Shown: in pieces, positions 1-7,584 of the stretch | How positions within the stretch are numbered: position 1 is the first letter of the stretch | Layout: every line of letters begins with the position of its first letter | From: SXRF01 sp964624555 | GTDB taxonomy: Bacteria; Pseudomonadota; Alphaproteobacteria; Rickettsiales; SXRF01 | Length of the DNA: 25,716 nt | NCBI GenBank assembly: GCA_964624555.1 | Contig: CAZUXB010000031.1 | Coordinates: forward strand, 1 to 25,716 | Direction of reading: 5' to 3' | Notes under the pieces: model-generated | Databases searched by the model: none | Seen by the model: the letters and a program-made list of their open reading frames with translations, nothing else | What the model was told of the DNA's origin: nothing | Made by a program: the position numbers and the translations under genes

Positions 1-116
1 ACATCCCTCGATCAATTGATTGCTACGTATGAAAATTATTTGGGTTGACTATAATCTCTTTACTATTATACTGCTCACATAATTTGAGTTTTGTCTTACA
101 GGAAAATAGCCGTGCA

Positions 117-1040
117 ATGCGCCCCCCCTCAACTATAGATTGCAATGCCTGTCATACCGCACTTGTTGCGGTATCCGGTGGTGAAACCACTGCCATAAAT
201 TGTAGCTCCAGACCCCACAACAAGTGCGGGGTAACAGGTGGGTTTACCCTGATAGAATTAAGTATAGTTCTGGTCATAATCGGCTTGCTGGTTGGTGGTG
301 TGCTCGTAGGAAAAGATTTGATATTGTCTTCACAAATCCGGGCCCAGATAAAACAACTCGAAGACTTTAAAAGCGCAATCAACACTTTCAAAGGCAAATA
401 TAATTACCTGCCCGGCGACATGCCACCATCAGAGGCTAGCCAACTAGGATTTTTTACCTTCACTGGGACTTATGCCGGGAAATCATATTCTGTAGCACAA
501 TGCTGCGGGCTTGGTAATATAACATATGGTTTTGGCAATAACGATGGTGATATCAACCGCCCGGAATATTATGTTTTCTGGCAACATCTCTCTGAAGCTA
601 AACTGATCGCCGGACAATATGGCGGCTCGGCAAGCACCAATTACCTACAACCAGATAGTTCTACATATACTACCGGTGGCATGCCAGTGAACGCGGCAAC
701 ATTCCCTGCCGGGTATACTATTTTCCTACCAACATCAAAACTTACTCCCCCTACAGTAGTAGGTACAAGTAACTATCTTATTTATGCCGCTACTAATCAC
801 CAAAGCACTTTAGTGACATGGGCAGGCTCCTCCACTTTAAATAACATTTTCCAGCTCAGTATTTTTCCTAGCCACCAATATACGATTGATACCAAAATTG
901 ATGATGGATTCCCTGCCTCAGGTGTTGTTAGAGCCTCAACAACTCTTAACCCATGCGTGGTCTTTACTACCCCCGTAACCTACGATATGTCAGCGATAAA
1001 CAATAACACTGGTAATTGTATCGGTTATTTTTTGTGGTAG
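117..1040 (+). CDS. Type IV prepilin-like protein, copy 1
   Basis: This encodes a prepilin or pseudopilin of about 307 residues. The cleavage motif GG|FTLIEL places the mature N-terminus at Phe43, with the conserved Glu at mature position 5, followed by a long hydrophobic helix. Such proteins are cut and N-methylated by prepilin peptidase at the inner membrane and assembled into a pilus or type II secretion pseudopilus. The start at 117 is chosen because it matches the start of the paralogue at 5122, and both are preceded by a conserved AGGAAA. An in-frame TTG at 45 is less likely. The 42-residue leader is long for this class and is mostly encoded by a palindromic repeat. The C-terminal domain shares KYxYLPGD and an IDxKIDDGFPxSG motif with the paralogue but is otherwise divergent. 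Assembly genes are not in the window, so the machine it serves is unknown. Confidence 0.85.
   Translation: MRPPSTIDCNACHTALVAVSGGETTAINCSSRPHNKCGVTGGFTLIELSIVLVIIGLLVGGVLVGKDLILSSQIRAQIKQLEDFKSAINTFKGKYNYLPGDMPPSEASQLGFFTFTGTYAGKSYSVAQCCGLGNITYGFGNNDGDINRPEYYVFWQHLSEAKLIAGQYGGSASTNYLQPDSSTYTTGGMPVNAATFPAGYTIFLPTSKLTPPTVVGTSNYLIYAATNHQSTLVTWAGSSTLNNIFQLSIFPSHQYTIDTKIDDGFPASGVVRASTTLNPCVVFTTPVTYDMSAINNNTGNCIGYFLW
149..237. repeat. Palindromic repeat encoding the prepilin leader, copy 1
   Basis: The element begins CTGTCATACCGC and ends GCGGGGTAACAG, so its ends are inverted repeats. Each half is itself a small hairpin (CCGCACTTGTTGCGG on the left). It is read in frame as part of the prepilin leader. 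The second copy is at 5157-5244. By hand alignment, the stretch from the element to the cleavage site is about 89% identical between copies. Confidence 0.8.
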
Positions 1041-1100
1041 TATAACTTTACACGCTTCTGCCGCCGCGACATCGCCTGGCAGGCTATTTAGTGCCAAAAA

Positions 1101-1148
1101 TGACCATTATATAAGTCATATTGTATAAATATGACTTATATAATAGTC
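1101..1148. promoter_or_regulatory. Large inverted repeat, probable HipB operator
   Basis: Perfect 15-base arms (1106-1120 and 1130-1144) are separated by 9 bases. Allowing one mismatch, the arms extend to 20 bases. The palindrome lies just upstream of the hipB promoter and start. Autoregulation by HipB binding palindromes upstream of its own operon is established for the family. That this palindrome is the operator is inferred from position. It could also form a hairpin. Confidence 0.7.
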
Positions 1149-1156
1149 AAAATATA

Positions 1157-1185
1157 TTGACCACACTGACAAAGTCTGCTATAGA
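1157..1185 (+). promoter_or_regulatory. Predicted sigma70-type promoter of hipBA
   Basis: TTGACC (1157-1162) and TATAGA (1180-1185) are separated by exactly 17 bases, close to the housekeeping consensus. Transcription would start near 1191-1193, almost on the hipB ATG at 1193. No Shine-Dalgarno sequence is visible, so the transcript may be leaderless. Confidence 0.55.
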
Positions 1186-1192
1186 AATTTCT

Positions 1193-1525
1193 ATGAAAAA
1201 ATCCCGCACATATTCAGATTATAGTATTTATGCTGCCATTTTGCTTGGCAAGCAAATACACAAATACCGCAAAGAACGTAGCTGGACAGAAAGCGAACTG
1301 GCCGAACGCGCAGGTATTTCTCGCGCTACTGTACAGAAGATCGAAAAAGGTGATATGAGTTGCGCTCTGGGGCTTGTGTTTGAAGTTGCGGCACTGGTTG
1401 GCATTAAGTTATTTGCTGATAATAATTCTGCTCTTAGTGCTATGATCGAACGTGCAGATGACAAAATAGCATTGCTCCCTAAATCTATCCATAGCTCCAG
1501 AAAGAAGATAGATGACGATTTTTAG
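1193..1525 (+). CDS. hipB: HipB-type antitoxin, XRE-family DNA-binding protein
   Basis: This is a 110-residue helix-turn-helix protein, the likely antitoxin and autorepressor for the HipA kinase encoded next to it. The XRE/Cro-type HTH spans about residues 17-75, with the recognition region around SRATVQKIEKG (43-53). The basic and acidic C-terminal tail (RKKIDDDF) is outside the fold. ATG 1193 is chosen over an in-frame TTG at 1121, because the TTG lies in the loop of the upstream palindrome and would transcribe the operator as coding sequence. hipA begins 14 bases before the hipB stop, which implies translational coupling. Confidence 0.85.
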   Translation: MKKSRTYSDYSIYAAILLGKQIHKYRKERSWTESELAERAGISRATVQKIEKGDMSCALGLVFEVAALVGIKLFADNNSALSAMIERADDKIALLPKSIHSSRKKIDDDF

Positions 1526-2780
1526 ATTAAACAAAGAAGCGTTTGTATGGATATGGCTGCCCGGAAAAACCAAGCCGGTAGTCGCAGGGAAACTTACCGC
1601 GGAAGGAAATGATATACTATTTAATTATGGGCAAAGTTACCTGGAGAGAGAAGACGCAATAGCTATTTATGATAAAGAGTTACCCCTGCGGCAGGGCGTA
1701 TTAGCTCTGCCTGCGGGACTTACCATGCCAGGATCGATAAGAGATGCGTCACCGGATGCGTGGGGACGGAGGGTCATTATAAACAAGCTCGCGGGCCTGA
1801 AAAGAGAGACCATAAATAATATCGATCTTGATGAAATTACTTATCTTCTGCAATCTGGCTCTGACCGGATAGGAGCGCTCGATTTCCAGCTATCGGCCAT
1901 TAATTACACACCGCGCGTGCAAGAAAGCATACAAGAAAAAAACTCATTGGAACAATTATTATCCTCTGCAGAAAAAGTGGAAAAGGGCATACCATTAAGC
2001 GAAGAGCTTGACCAAGCACTGCATCACGGTAGCTCCATAGGCGGGGCCAGACCTAAGGCAATGTTAGAAAGCGGTGATAAAAAATATATTGCCAAATTCT
2101 CCACCTCCGCTGACATATACAGCGTGGTTAAGGCTGAATTCATGGCCATGCGGCTAGCTAAACTGGTTGGTCTTGATGTGGCTAATGTATCATTGGTCAA
2201 GGTCAGCGGAAAGGATGTACTCCTTATTGAACGCTTTGACCGAGTAAAATCGGTAAATGGCTGGGCGCGGAAAATAATAATTTCAGCCCTGACCATGCTG
2301 GAACTTGACGAGATGATGGCACGTTATGCCAGCTATGAAAAATTGGCGGAAATAATACGCCATCGTTTTACTGAACCAAAGGCAACACTTAGGGAATTAT
2401 TTTCAAGACTGGTATTTAACATACTTTGCGGCAATACAGATGACCATGCTAGGAATCATGCCGCATTCTGGAATGGTGAAACTCTCTCGCTTACGCCCGC
2501 TTATGATATTTGCCCGCAAAGCCGTGTAGGGGGTGAAGCTACTCAGGCTATGCTTATTTCCGGGACAGATCGTATGAGTCGGCTTACTTCTGTTCTTGAT
2601 GCTGCCGGTAATTTTCTTATATCCAATGAGGATGCTAGGGGTATAATTAATAGCCAGATCGATATTATCCAACAAAAATGGGGGGATATTTGCGCAGAAG
2701 CTGATCTATCTGAAATAGAACGCAATCTTTTTTGGAGAAGACAGTTTTTAAATCCCTATGCTTTTGATGGTTATGACTAA
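1512..2780 (+). CDS. hipA: HipA-family serine/threonine kinase toxin
   Basis: This 422-residue protein has the HipA layout: an N-terminal HipA_N1-like region (about 1-130), then the kinase core. In E. coli HipA the kinase phosphorylates glutamyl-tRNA synthetase and halts growth. Visible motifs are the Ser-containing phosphate-binding loop GSSIGGARPK (173-182), the AKF strand near 194-196, the catalytic stretch CGNTDDHARNH (306-316) and YDICPQ (331-336), which matches the metal-binding segment. No key residue looks lost, so the kinase is probably active. The substrate in this organism cannot be told from the sequence; HipA relatives phosphorylate different tRNA synthetases. It overlaps hipB and ends 7 bases from the convergent yciB. 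Confidence 0.9.
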   Translation: MTIFRLNKEAFVWIWLPGKTKPVVAGKLTAEGNDILFNYGQSYLEREDAIAIYDKELPLRQGVLALPAGLTMPGSIRDASPDAWGRRVIINKLAGLKRETINNIDLDEITYLLQSGSDRIGALDFQLSAINYTPRVQESIQEKNSLEQLLSSAEKVEKGIPLSEELDQALHHGSSIGGARPKAMLESGDKKYIAKFSTSADIYSVVKAEFMAMRLAKLVGLDVANVSLVKVSGKDVLLIERFDRVKSVNGWARKIIISALTMLELDEMMARYASYEKLAEIIRHRFTEPKATLRELFSRLVFNILCGNTDDHARNHAAFWNGETLSLTPAYDICPQSRVGGEATQAMLISGTDRMSRLTSVLDAAGNFLISNEDARGIINSQIDIIQQKWGDICAEADLSEIERNLFWRRQFLNPYAFDGYD

Positions 2781-2787
2781 TTGAGTA

Positions 2788-3351
2788 CTATTCTTGTTCA
2801 TACTTCTTTATCAGCGGTAATTGGCACATGGTGAAGATAATAGTAAGGGTAAACATACCGAAAACCTTGAAATTCACCCAGAAATCGGTGGAAAAATTAC
2901 GCCAGATAATTTCATTAAGCACGGCCAGGAATATAAAAAACAGCCCCCAGCGTACCGATAATGTCCGCCAACCCTGCTCATTCAGGTTTACCGCACTGCC
3001 CAGCACATATTTCAGCAGCGGCTTTTTTAAATAGACACCACATAGTAAAATTGCCGCAAATATAAGGTTAATAAAAGTCGGTTTCATTTTAATAAATGTA
3101 TCATCATGCAATACTATGGTTAAAGTTCCAAAAATAGTAATAATTACTCCTGACACTAACGGCATTAGCGCTATTTTCTTTTCAATACAATATGTTGCCG
3201 CCAAAGAAAGCAGCGTGCACAACATTATGGCAGCGGTTGCGGCAAACACTCCCGACAGCTTGTAAGCAAGGAAAAAGGCTGCCAGTGGGCCGATATCCAG
3301 CACCATTTTCAATTTATGATTTATATTCATAACTTTATCTTTTGTTAACAT
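2788..3351 (-). CDS. yciB: YciB/IspZ-family inner-membrane septation protein
   Basis: This is a polytopic membrane protein of up to 187 residues. It resembles YciB (intracellular septation protein A), an inner-membrane protein linked to cell-envelope integrity and septation. The N-terminal pattern LDIGPLAAFFLAYKLSG and the Trp-rich segment with NEIIWRNFSTDFWVNFKVFG (20 residues) are typical of the family. About five hydrophobic segments are visible. The start may be ATG 3351 or ATG 3330; neither has a strong ribosome binding site. It is transcribed divergently from the phoB-type gene across a 68-base gap. Confidence 0.85.
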   Translation of the reverse strand: MLTKDKVMNINHKLKMVLDIGPLAAFFLAYKLSGVFAATAAIMLCTLLSLAATYCIEKKIALMPLVSGVIITIFGTLTIVLHDDTFIKMKPTFINLIFAAILLCGVYLKKPLLKYVLGSAVNLNEQGWRTLSVRWGLFFIFLAVLNEIIWRNFSTDFWVNFKVFGMFTLTIIFTMCQLPLIKKYEQE

Positions 3352-3419
3352 CTATTGTTTATAAATAATAATATGCTACACTGTACGCTCACACAATTGA
3401 TTATTCAGGGAACCAAGTT

Positions 3420-4145
3420 TTGGAAATATCTGTTTTAATAGTTGAAGATGAAATAGCAATCGTCACCCTGCTCCGCTACAATCTGGAGCGCGAGGGGTTC
3501 CGTGTCTTTTCCACTGGTGATGGTGAAGAAGCTATCAATATGGTGAAGGATTACAAGCCAGATATTATAGTTCTCGACTGGATGCTGCCCTCAATGTCGG
3601 GCATTGATATATGCAAACAACTACGCTGGAGTCAAGATACAAAAAGCATTCCCATTATAATGTTATCCGCGCGCGGTGAAGAAAGTGACCGCATTCGCGG
3701 CCTGGACGCCGGGGCCGATGATTACCTGGTAAAGCCTTTCTCCCCTGCTGAACTTGTTGCCCGCATCCGTGCCATATTCCGCCGTTTCCGCCCAGCCCTT
3801 TCGGCCAAAATGCTATCATTCGCCGGAATCAAGATGGATGTTGCCGGCCACAAAGTAACCCGCAACGATATTGAGGTACATTTAAGCCCCACTGAATTTT
3901 CCCTGTTGCGCTACCTTCTTGAACACCCTGCCCGTGTATTTTCCCGCGAGCAACTGCTTGATGCGGTATGGGGACACGATATTTATGTTGAACTACGCAC
4001 TGTGGACGTTCATGTCCGCCGTCTGCGCAAGGGTCTTGATTATGACGGGAAACAACCCGACCTTATCCGTACTATCCGCTCTGCTGGTTACGCCCTTGAA
4101 GAAAACCCTATCAATGAGGTATTCGAAGATGAGTTTCCTGATTAG
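3420..4145 (+). CDS. phoB: PhoB-type response regulator
   Basis: This is a 241-residue OmpR/PhoB-family two-component regulator. The receiver domain (about 4-118) has acidic residues Asp10 and Glu11, phospho-acceptor Asp53, Ser83 and Lys105. A winged-helix DNA-binding domain follows (about 130-235), with RTVDVHVRRLRKGL in the recognition region. The sequence resembles PhoB, activator of phosphate-starvation genes, more than other OmpR members. The start is TTG 3420, preceded at a good distance by AGGGA (3408-3412); no ATG lies near. No PhoR-type kinase or pst/phoU gene is adjacent, so the partner must be elsewhere. The acidic tail (EVFEDEFPD) is slightly extended. Confidence 0.85.
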   Translation: MEISVLIVEDEIAIVTLLRYNLEREGFRVFSTGDGEEAINMVKDYKPDIIVLDWMLPSMSGIDICKQLRWSQDTKSIPIIMLSARGEESDRIRGLDAGADDYLVKPFSPAELVARIRAIFRRFRPALSAKMLSFAGIKMDVAGHKVTRNDIEVHLSPTEFSLLRYLLEHPARVFSREQLLDAVWGHDIYVELRTVDVHVRRLRKGLDYDGKQPDLIRTIRSAGYALEENPINEVFEDEFPD

Positions 4146-4154
4146 GCATGAGGC

Positions 4155-4976
4155 ATGATTGAAAACACCTTTCACTATATTTCCATTTACTGGTTGATAC
4201 CAGTACCGATTATCTTTGCCCTGCTAGGGTTAGGTTTGTTCCACAGGTGGCTGGGTGCAGCTATCGTCGGGGGTATTGCCCTGATTGTATCTTTGATAAT
4301 GTTTGATTCCTACCTTAATTCATATACCGAGGAATGGCTGGGCAAACAGCGTATATATTCCATTTTGTTCCGCGACTTTCCCAAAGATAAGGATCGTTTT
4401 GTTTCCGAATATGTACGCGCCTTCGAACAGGGCGGAAAAAAAGAATTAGCCAGGAAACACGAAGAGATGAAAATCGTGATAATGGTGGAATATGCCAAAC
4501 ATTACATAGAGTTTACGCCTGTTGAAGTACTGAGCAGCTATATAAAAGCAGAAACATGGCTACTCAGTGTTATTTTCCGTAAAAACTACAGCCTATGCCA
4601 GAATTATATAGCTGATTATAAGCACTTCAATGAGGTGTGGGATGTGGTTGGTGATGATGTCTTTTTAACCTCCATACGCTACAACCCTTTTATAATAACC
4701 GAGGCAATATACCACCCCCAAACAGTAACGAATGCAGAAAAAACAAAAGCCGTAGAGCTATACAGGAAATTAATCAGGACGCTTAGGGCCTCTGGTGCTC
4801 ATCTTAGTAATGAAGATAACAAGGTTGTATCATGCGACACTGTTTACAGGGAGTTTTATGCCCTCTCGCAGATGCCGCCTGAAGATGCCGCCCTGTTGAT
4901 AAAACTGCTTTTCAGTGCCGACCATCTCAACCAGTTGGAGCCGATGAAATGGCTAGGAAACCTGATGCCATTTTAA
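4155..4976 (+). CDS. Unrecognised membrane-anchored protein
   Basis: I do not recognise this 273-residue protein. Two hydrophobic segments (about residues 10-28 and 33-50) would form a membrane hairpin. They are followed by a mostly helical, charged, probably cytoplasmic region with no motif I can name. ATG 4155 lies 9 bases after the phoB-type stop, so the two genes are probably cotranscribed. Possible roles are a membrane partner of that regulator or a separate envelope function; neither is shown by the sequence. Base composition is similar to its neighbours. Confidence 0.7.
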   Translation: MIENTFHYISIYWLIPVPIIFALLGLGLFHRWLGAAIVGGIALIVSLIMFDSYLNSYTEEWLGKQRIYSILFRDFPKDKDRFVSEYVRAFEQGGKKELARKHEEMKIVIMVEYAKHYIEFTPVEVLSSYIKAETWLLSVIFRKNYSLCQNYIADYKHFNEVWDVVGDDVFLTSIRYNPFIITEAIYHPQTVTNAEKTKAVELYRKLIRTLRASGAHLSNEDNKVVSCDTVYREFYALSQMPPEDAALLIKLLFSADHLNQLEPMKWLGNLMPF

Positions 4977-5121
4977 GTTAATTACTATTTAATGTTTCTT
5001 TGCTACGCTGGTCTACAGCGATACAAGATACAGTGTTTTTTAAAAAATATTCTTCTTTAATTTTTTTATATTACACTGCTTCAATGATACGAATTTTACC
5101 TTACAGGAAAATAGCAGTGCA

Positions 5122-6108
5122 ATGCGATCCCCCCCCTTAACTTTAGGTTGCAATACCTGTCATACCGCACTTGTTGCGGTATCCGGTGATAAAACCACTA
5201 CCATAAATTATAGCTCCAGACCCCGCAATAAATGCGGGGTGACATGGGGATTTACCCTTGTTGAACTGGCGATTGTGCTGGTTATCATCGGCCTTATAGT
5301 CGGCGGTGTACTGGTAGGAAAGGATCTGATTGCCGCGGCGGAGATACGTGCGCAGATCAGTCAGATCGAGAAATATAATACGGCGGTGAACGCTTTCAAA
5401 CTTAAATATGGTTATCTTCCCGGCGATATAAAAGATCCAGAAGCAAGCAGTTTTGGGTTCGTGGCAAGAGGCCCATACCAAGGACAAGGGGATGGCAATG
5501 GCATTTTAGCAGGTAACTGGGCGAATTTTTCAGGGGCGACCGTAAAAGGTCCGGTGCAATGCGGAGAAAATCTTGTATTCTGGCGTGATCTTAGCGCGGC
5601 CAATCTGATTAACGCAAATTTTAGTACGGCAACATCTACCAGCACATCCACAGTTAGCGGCACCTCACTGGCTTTGTACTATCCACCTGCCAGTATGAAT
5701 ATTAACAATTCCGGTATTTCAACCGTAATGGTTTTTAGCGTCAATGGTAAGAATTATTTTAGCATTGCGTCAGTAGCTGTGATCATTCCAGGTTCTTGGG
5801 GTATTAATGCATATCCCGAAGTCACAACGGGCCAGGCTTTTGCAATAGACAGTAAAATTGATGATGGATTTCCAGGAAGTGGTGCGGTATTAGCGGCAAC
5901 TGCTACTTGGGCTGGTACGGAGACATTCTGGTGGACAGACGGTAAGTTCGGCGGTGTCAGCACCACAACTCTACCGACAACTGCAAAGGCAGGATCATCC
6001 ATAACTTGCTATGATAATGATAATCTAGCAGGAACCGTAATGCATTATTCAAATCAACAGGTTAATAGTAACGAATACAATTGTGCATTGAGTTTCAAAT
6101 TCCAATAA
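5122..6108 (+). CDS. Type IV prepilin-like protein, copy 2
   Basis: This 328-residue prepilin or pseudopilin is a paralogue of the gene at 117. The cleavage site is WG|FTLVEL, with mature Phe44 and Glu at mature position 5, then a hydrophobic helix (AIVLVIIGLIVGGVLVGKDL, 20 residues). The mature part carries KYGYLPGDI and IDSKIDDGFPGSG. Four cysteines lie outside the leader, but their pairing is unknown. The 43-residue leader is almost entirely repeat-derived. ATG 5122 is preceded by AGGAAA (5105-5110), in the same arrangement as copy 1. The C-terminal half differs strongly from copy 1, so the two subunits may occupy different positions in a pilus or secretion apparatus. Confidence 0.85.
   Translation: MRSPPLTLGCNTCHTALVAVSGDKTTTINYSSRPRNKCGVTWGFTLVELAIVLVIIGLIVGGVLVGKDLIAAAEIRAQISQIEKYNTAVNAFKLKYGYLPGDIKDPEASSFGFVARGPYQGQGDGNGILAGNWANFSGATVKGPVQCGENLVFWRDLSAANLINANFSTATSTSTSTVSGTSLALYYPPASMNINNSGISTVMVFSVNGKNYFSIASVAVIIPGSWGINAYPEVTTGQAFAIDSKIDDGFPGSGAVLAATATWAGTETFWWTDGKFGGVSTTTLPTTAKAGSSITCYDNDNLAGTVMHYSNQQVNSNEYNCALSFKFQ
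5157..5244. repeat. Palindromic repeat encoding the prepilin leader, copy 2
   Basis: This is the second copy of the element at 149-237. It has the same left hairpin CCGCACTTGTTGCGG and a right half CCCCGCAATAAATGCGGGG, and ends TGACA. It is read in frame and finishes a few codons before the prepilin peptidase site. Confidence 0.8.
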
Positions 6109-6138
6109 ATGTTATTGAAACGATAGAGAAGATTTGAC

Positions 6139-7302
6139 TCAATATTTCAATAATTCTTCCCTGGTCATGGTATAATCGCTTTCTTCCCAGATAATTTCCA
6201 GCCTGTGTAATTTTTCTCCCAGTTCCTTGCCTTCGGCAATACCCAGCCTTATTAAGTCCTTACCGCTAACCGGAAACAATGGGGGTTGCCAGTGCTTTGC
6301 CAACTCCAGCATGGCGCTGTAATTTTCTTCCGGCTGTAATCCCTGCTTCAATAAAACAATGGCCGTAAAAATCCCGTTACCCAGTTTACGGATCAGGTGT
6401 TTCTGGCGGGCAAGCGGCAGATTGGTCGATATGAAATTTACATTGGTTATGACGGTAAACAGGTATTTTCTAAGGTCGCCAGACAACCGCCAGCGCGTTG
6501 CCAGTATGTCTAGCGCAGCAACCGGGTCGATAGTGGCGGAAAGAAGCAATATAGCAATATTTATTTCCTTTGCCCCCAGCATGAAACGAGGATGACAAAT
6601 AAATCCGCAAACTTCTTTCAGTATATCCGGCTGCATGAGTTCAAGCGTTGTAAATGCTTTCGGCGCAGCCAGCAGTTTCAGCATTTCCTGCTGAATGCGT
6701 TCGCCGGAAAGCGTTGTTATTTTTCCGGCGAATTCTTTACAGGCAGACAATGCATCGGCATCAGGTTCTGTTTTTCCGTAATAGGCATAAAAACGGAAAA
6801 AGCGTAATATCCGCAAATAATCTTCCTGTATCCGGTCATACGCGTTACCGATAAAACGTACTACACCGTTTCTGGCATCCTCTGCCCCGCCATGATAATC
6901 AAATAATTCACCATCTGCTGAAAGATAAAGGGCGTTCATGGTAAAATCACGGCGGGCGGCATCTTCCTGCCAGTCAGAGGTGAACTCCACGGCAGCATGG
7001 CGGCCATCGCAAGACGTATCGCGGCGCAAGGTAGTAATCTCGAAAGCCTTGCCATCTATGAGCGCAGTTATTGTGCCGTGCTTGATACCGGTCGGGATGG
7101 GGCGGATTGCAGCTTTTTCTAATAATTCCAACGTTTCCTGTGGCGTAAAAATAGTGGCGGCGTCAACATCGCTGGCAGCAATACCAAGAACAGCATCGCG
7201 CACCGCGCCGCCAACAAACCGCAGCTTCCCCACCTCCCCGCCAAAGGCTTTGGTCAGGGTTTTTGTCTCCGGCCATGACAGAAAATCAGGATGCAACTTC
7301 AT
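6139..7302 (-). CDS. cca: CCA-adding tRNA nucleotidyltransferase / poly(A) polymerase family
   Basis: This 387-residue class II nucleotidyltransferase most likely adds or repairs the 3' CCA of tRNAs. It shows the GGAVRD motif (31-36), catalytic Asp45 and Asp47 (SDVDAAT), the HGT segment (75-77), the RRD-type base-recognition motif (93-95), RRDFTMNAL (117-125) and the helical signature EDYLRILRFFRF. Poly(A) polymerase I is a close relative, but the compact size and alphaproteobacterial context favour CCA addition. It is last in the leftward operon and overlaps the upstream gene by 4 bases (ATGA). Confidence 0.9.
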   Translation of the reverse strand: MKLHPDFLSWPETKTLTKAFGGEVGKLRFVGGAVRDAVLGIAASDVDAATIFTPQETLELLEKAAIRPIPTGIKHGTITALIDGKAFEITTLRRDTSCDGRHAAVEFTSDWQEDAARRDFTMNALYLSADGELFDYHGGAEDARNGVVRFIGNAYDRIQEDYLRILRFFRFYAYYGKTEPDADALSACKEFAGKITTLSGERIQQEMLKLLAAPKAFTTLELMQPDILKEVCGFICHPRFMLGAKEINIAILLLSATIDPVAALDILATRWRLSGDLRKYLFTVITNVNFISTNLPLARQKHLIRKLGNGIFTAIVLLKQGLQPEENYSAMLELAKHWQPPLFPVSGKDLIRLGIAEGKELGEKLHRLEIIWEESDYTMTREELLKY

Positions 7303-7571
7303 GGCTTCACCTGCGCCGGAACCAGTTTATCTCCCTCCATATGCGGAGGCTGGTAACTGCCCTTCTCACCGGAAACAGAAAATCCCAGGACAATAAAACA
7401 CAAAACCGCCATACCCAGGCTTGCCATTAGCAGCCAGAATATAGGACCATCCTTGAATTTTGGTTCCGCCTCACCCTTTTTGCGGGCGCGGTGACGGACT
7501 ATATACAGCCATATCAGATAAAACAGTAGAGGCAGTAGAACCGGATAAAAACGAAATAAAAACAGTGCCAT
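7299..7571 (-). CDS. Small membrane protein, DUF6111-like
   Basis: This 90-residue protein has two predicted transmembrane helices (about 7-24 and 46-65), a basic loop between them (RHRARKK) and a C-terminal YQPPHMEGDKLVPAQ. This resembles the DUF6111 proteins that often precede the CCA enzyme in Alphaproteobacteria; I base this on memory of the pattern. Its function is unknown. It has a ribosome binding site (AGGAAA) and overlaps cca by 4 bases, so it is coexpressed with it. Confidence 0.75.
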   Translation of the reverse strand: MALFLFRFYPVLLPLLFYLIWLYIVRHRARKKGEAEPKFKDGPIFWLLMASLGMAVLCFIVLGFSVSGEKGSYQPPHMEGDKLVPAQVKP

Positions 7572-7584
7572 ATTTTTCCTGTGA

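Noticed and set aside
45..116. N-terminal extension of the first prepilin from an upstream TTG
   Set aside because: The paralogue starts at the equivalent of 117 with the same upstream AGGAAA, and the extension looks like non-coding AT-rich sequence.
141..158. CXXCH haem-binding motif (CNACH, and CNTCH in the second copy)
   Set aside because: It is produced by the repeat junction in a leader that should be cleaved off. Nothing else suggests a cytochrome c.
1121..1192. Longer hipB from TTG 1121
   Set aside because: The start would lie in the loop of the operator palindrome and upstream of the best promoter, and the extra residues lie outside the HTH fold.
6112..6153. Inverted repeat TTATTGAAA/TTTCAATAA as a terminator between convergent genes
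   Set aside because: The arms are short, the loop is long, there is no T run, and one arm lies in cca codons.
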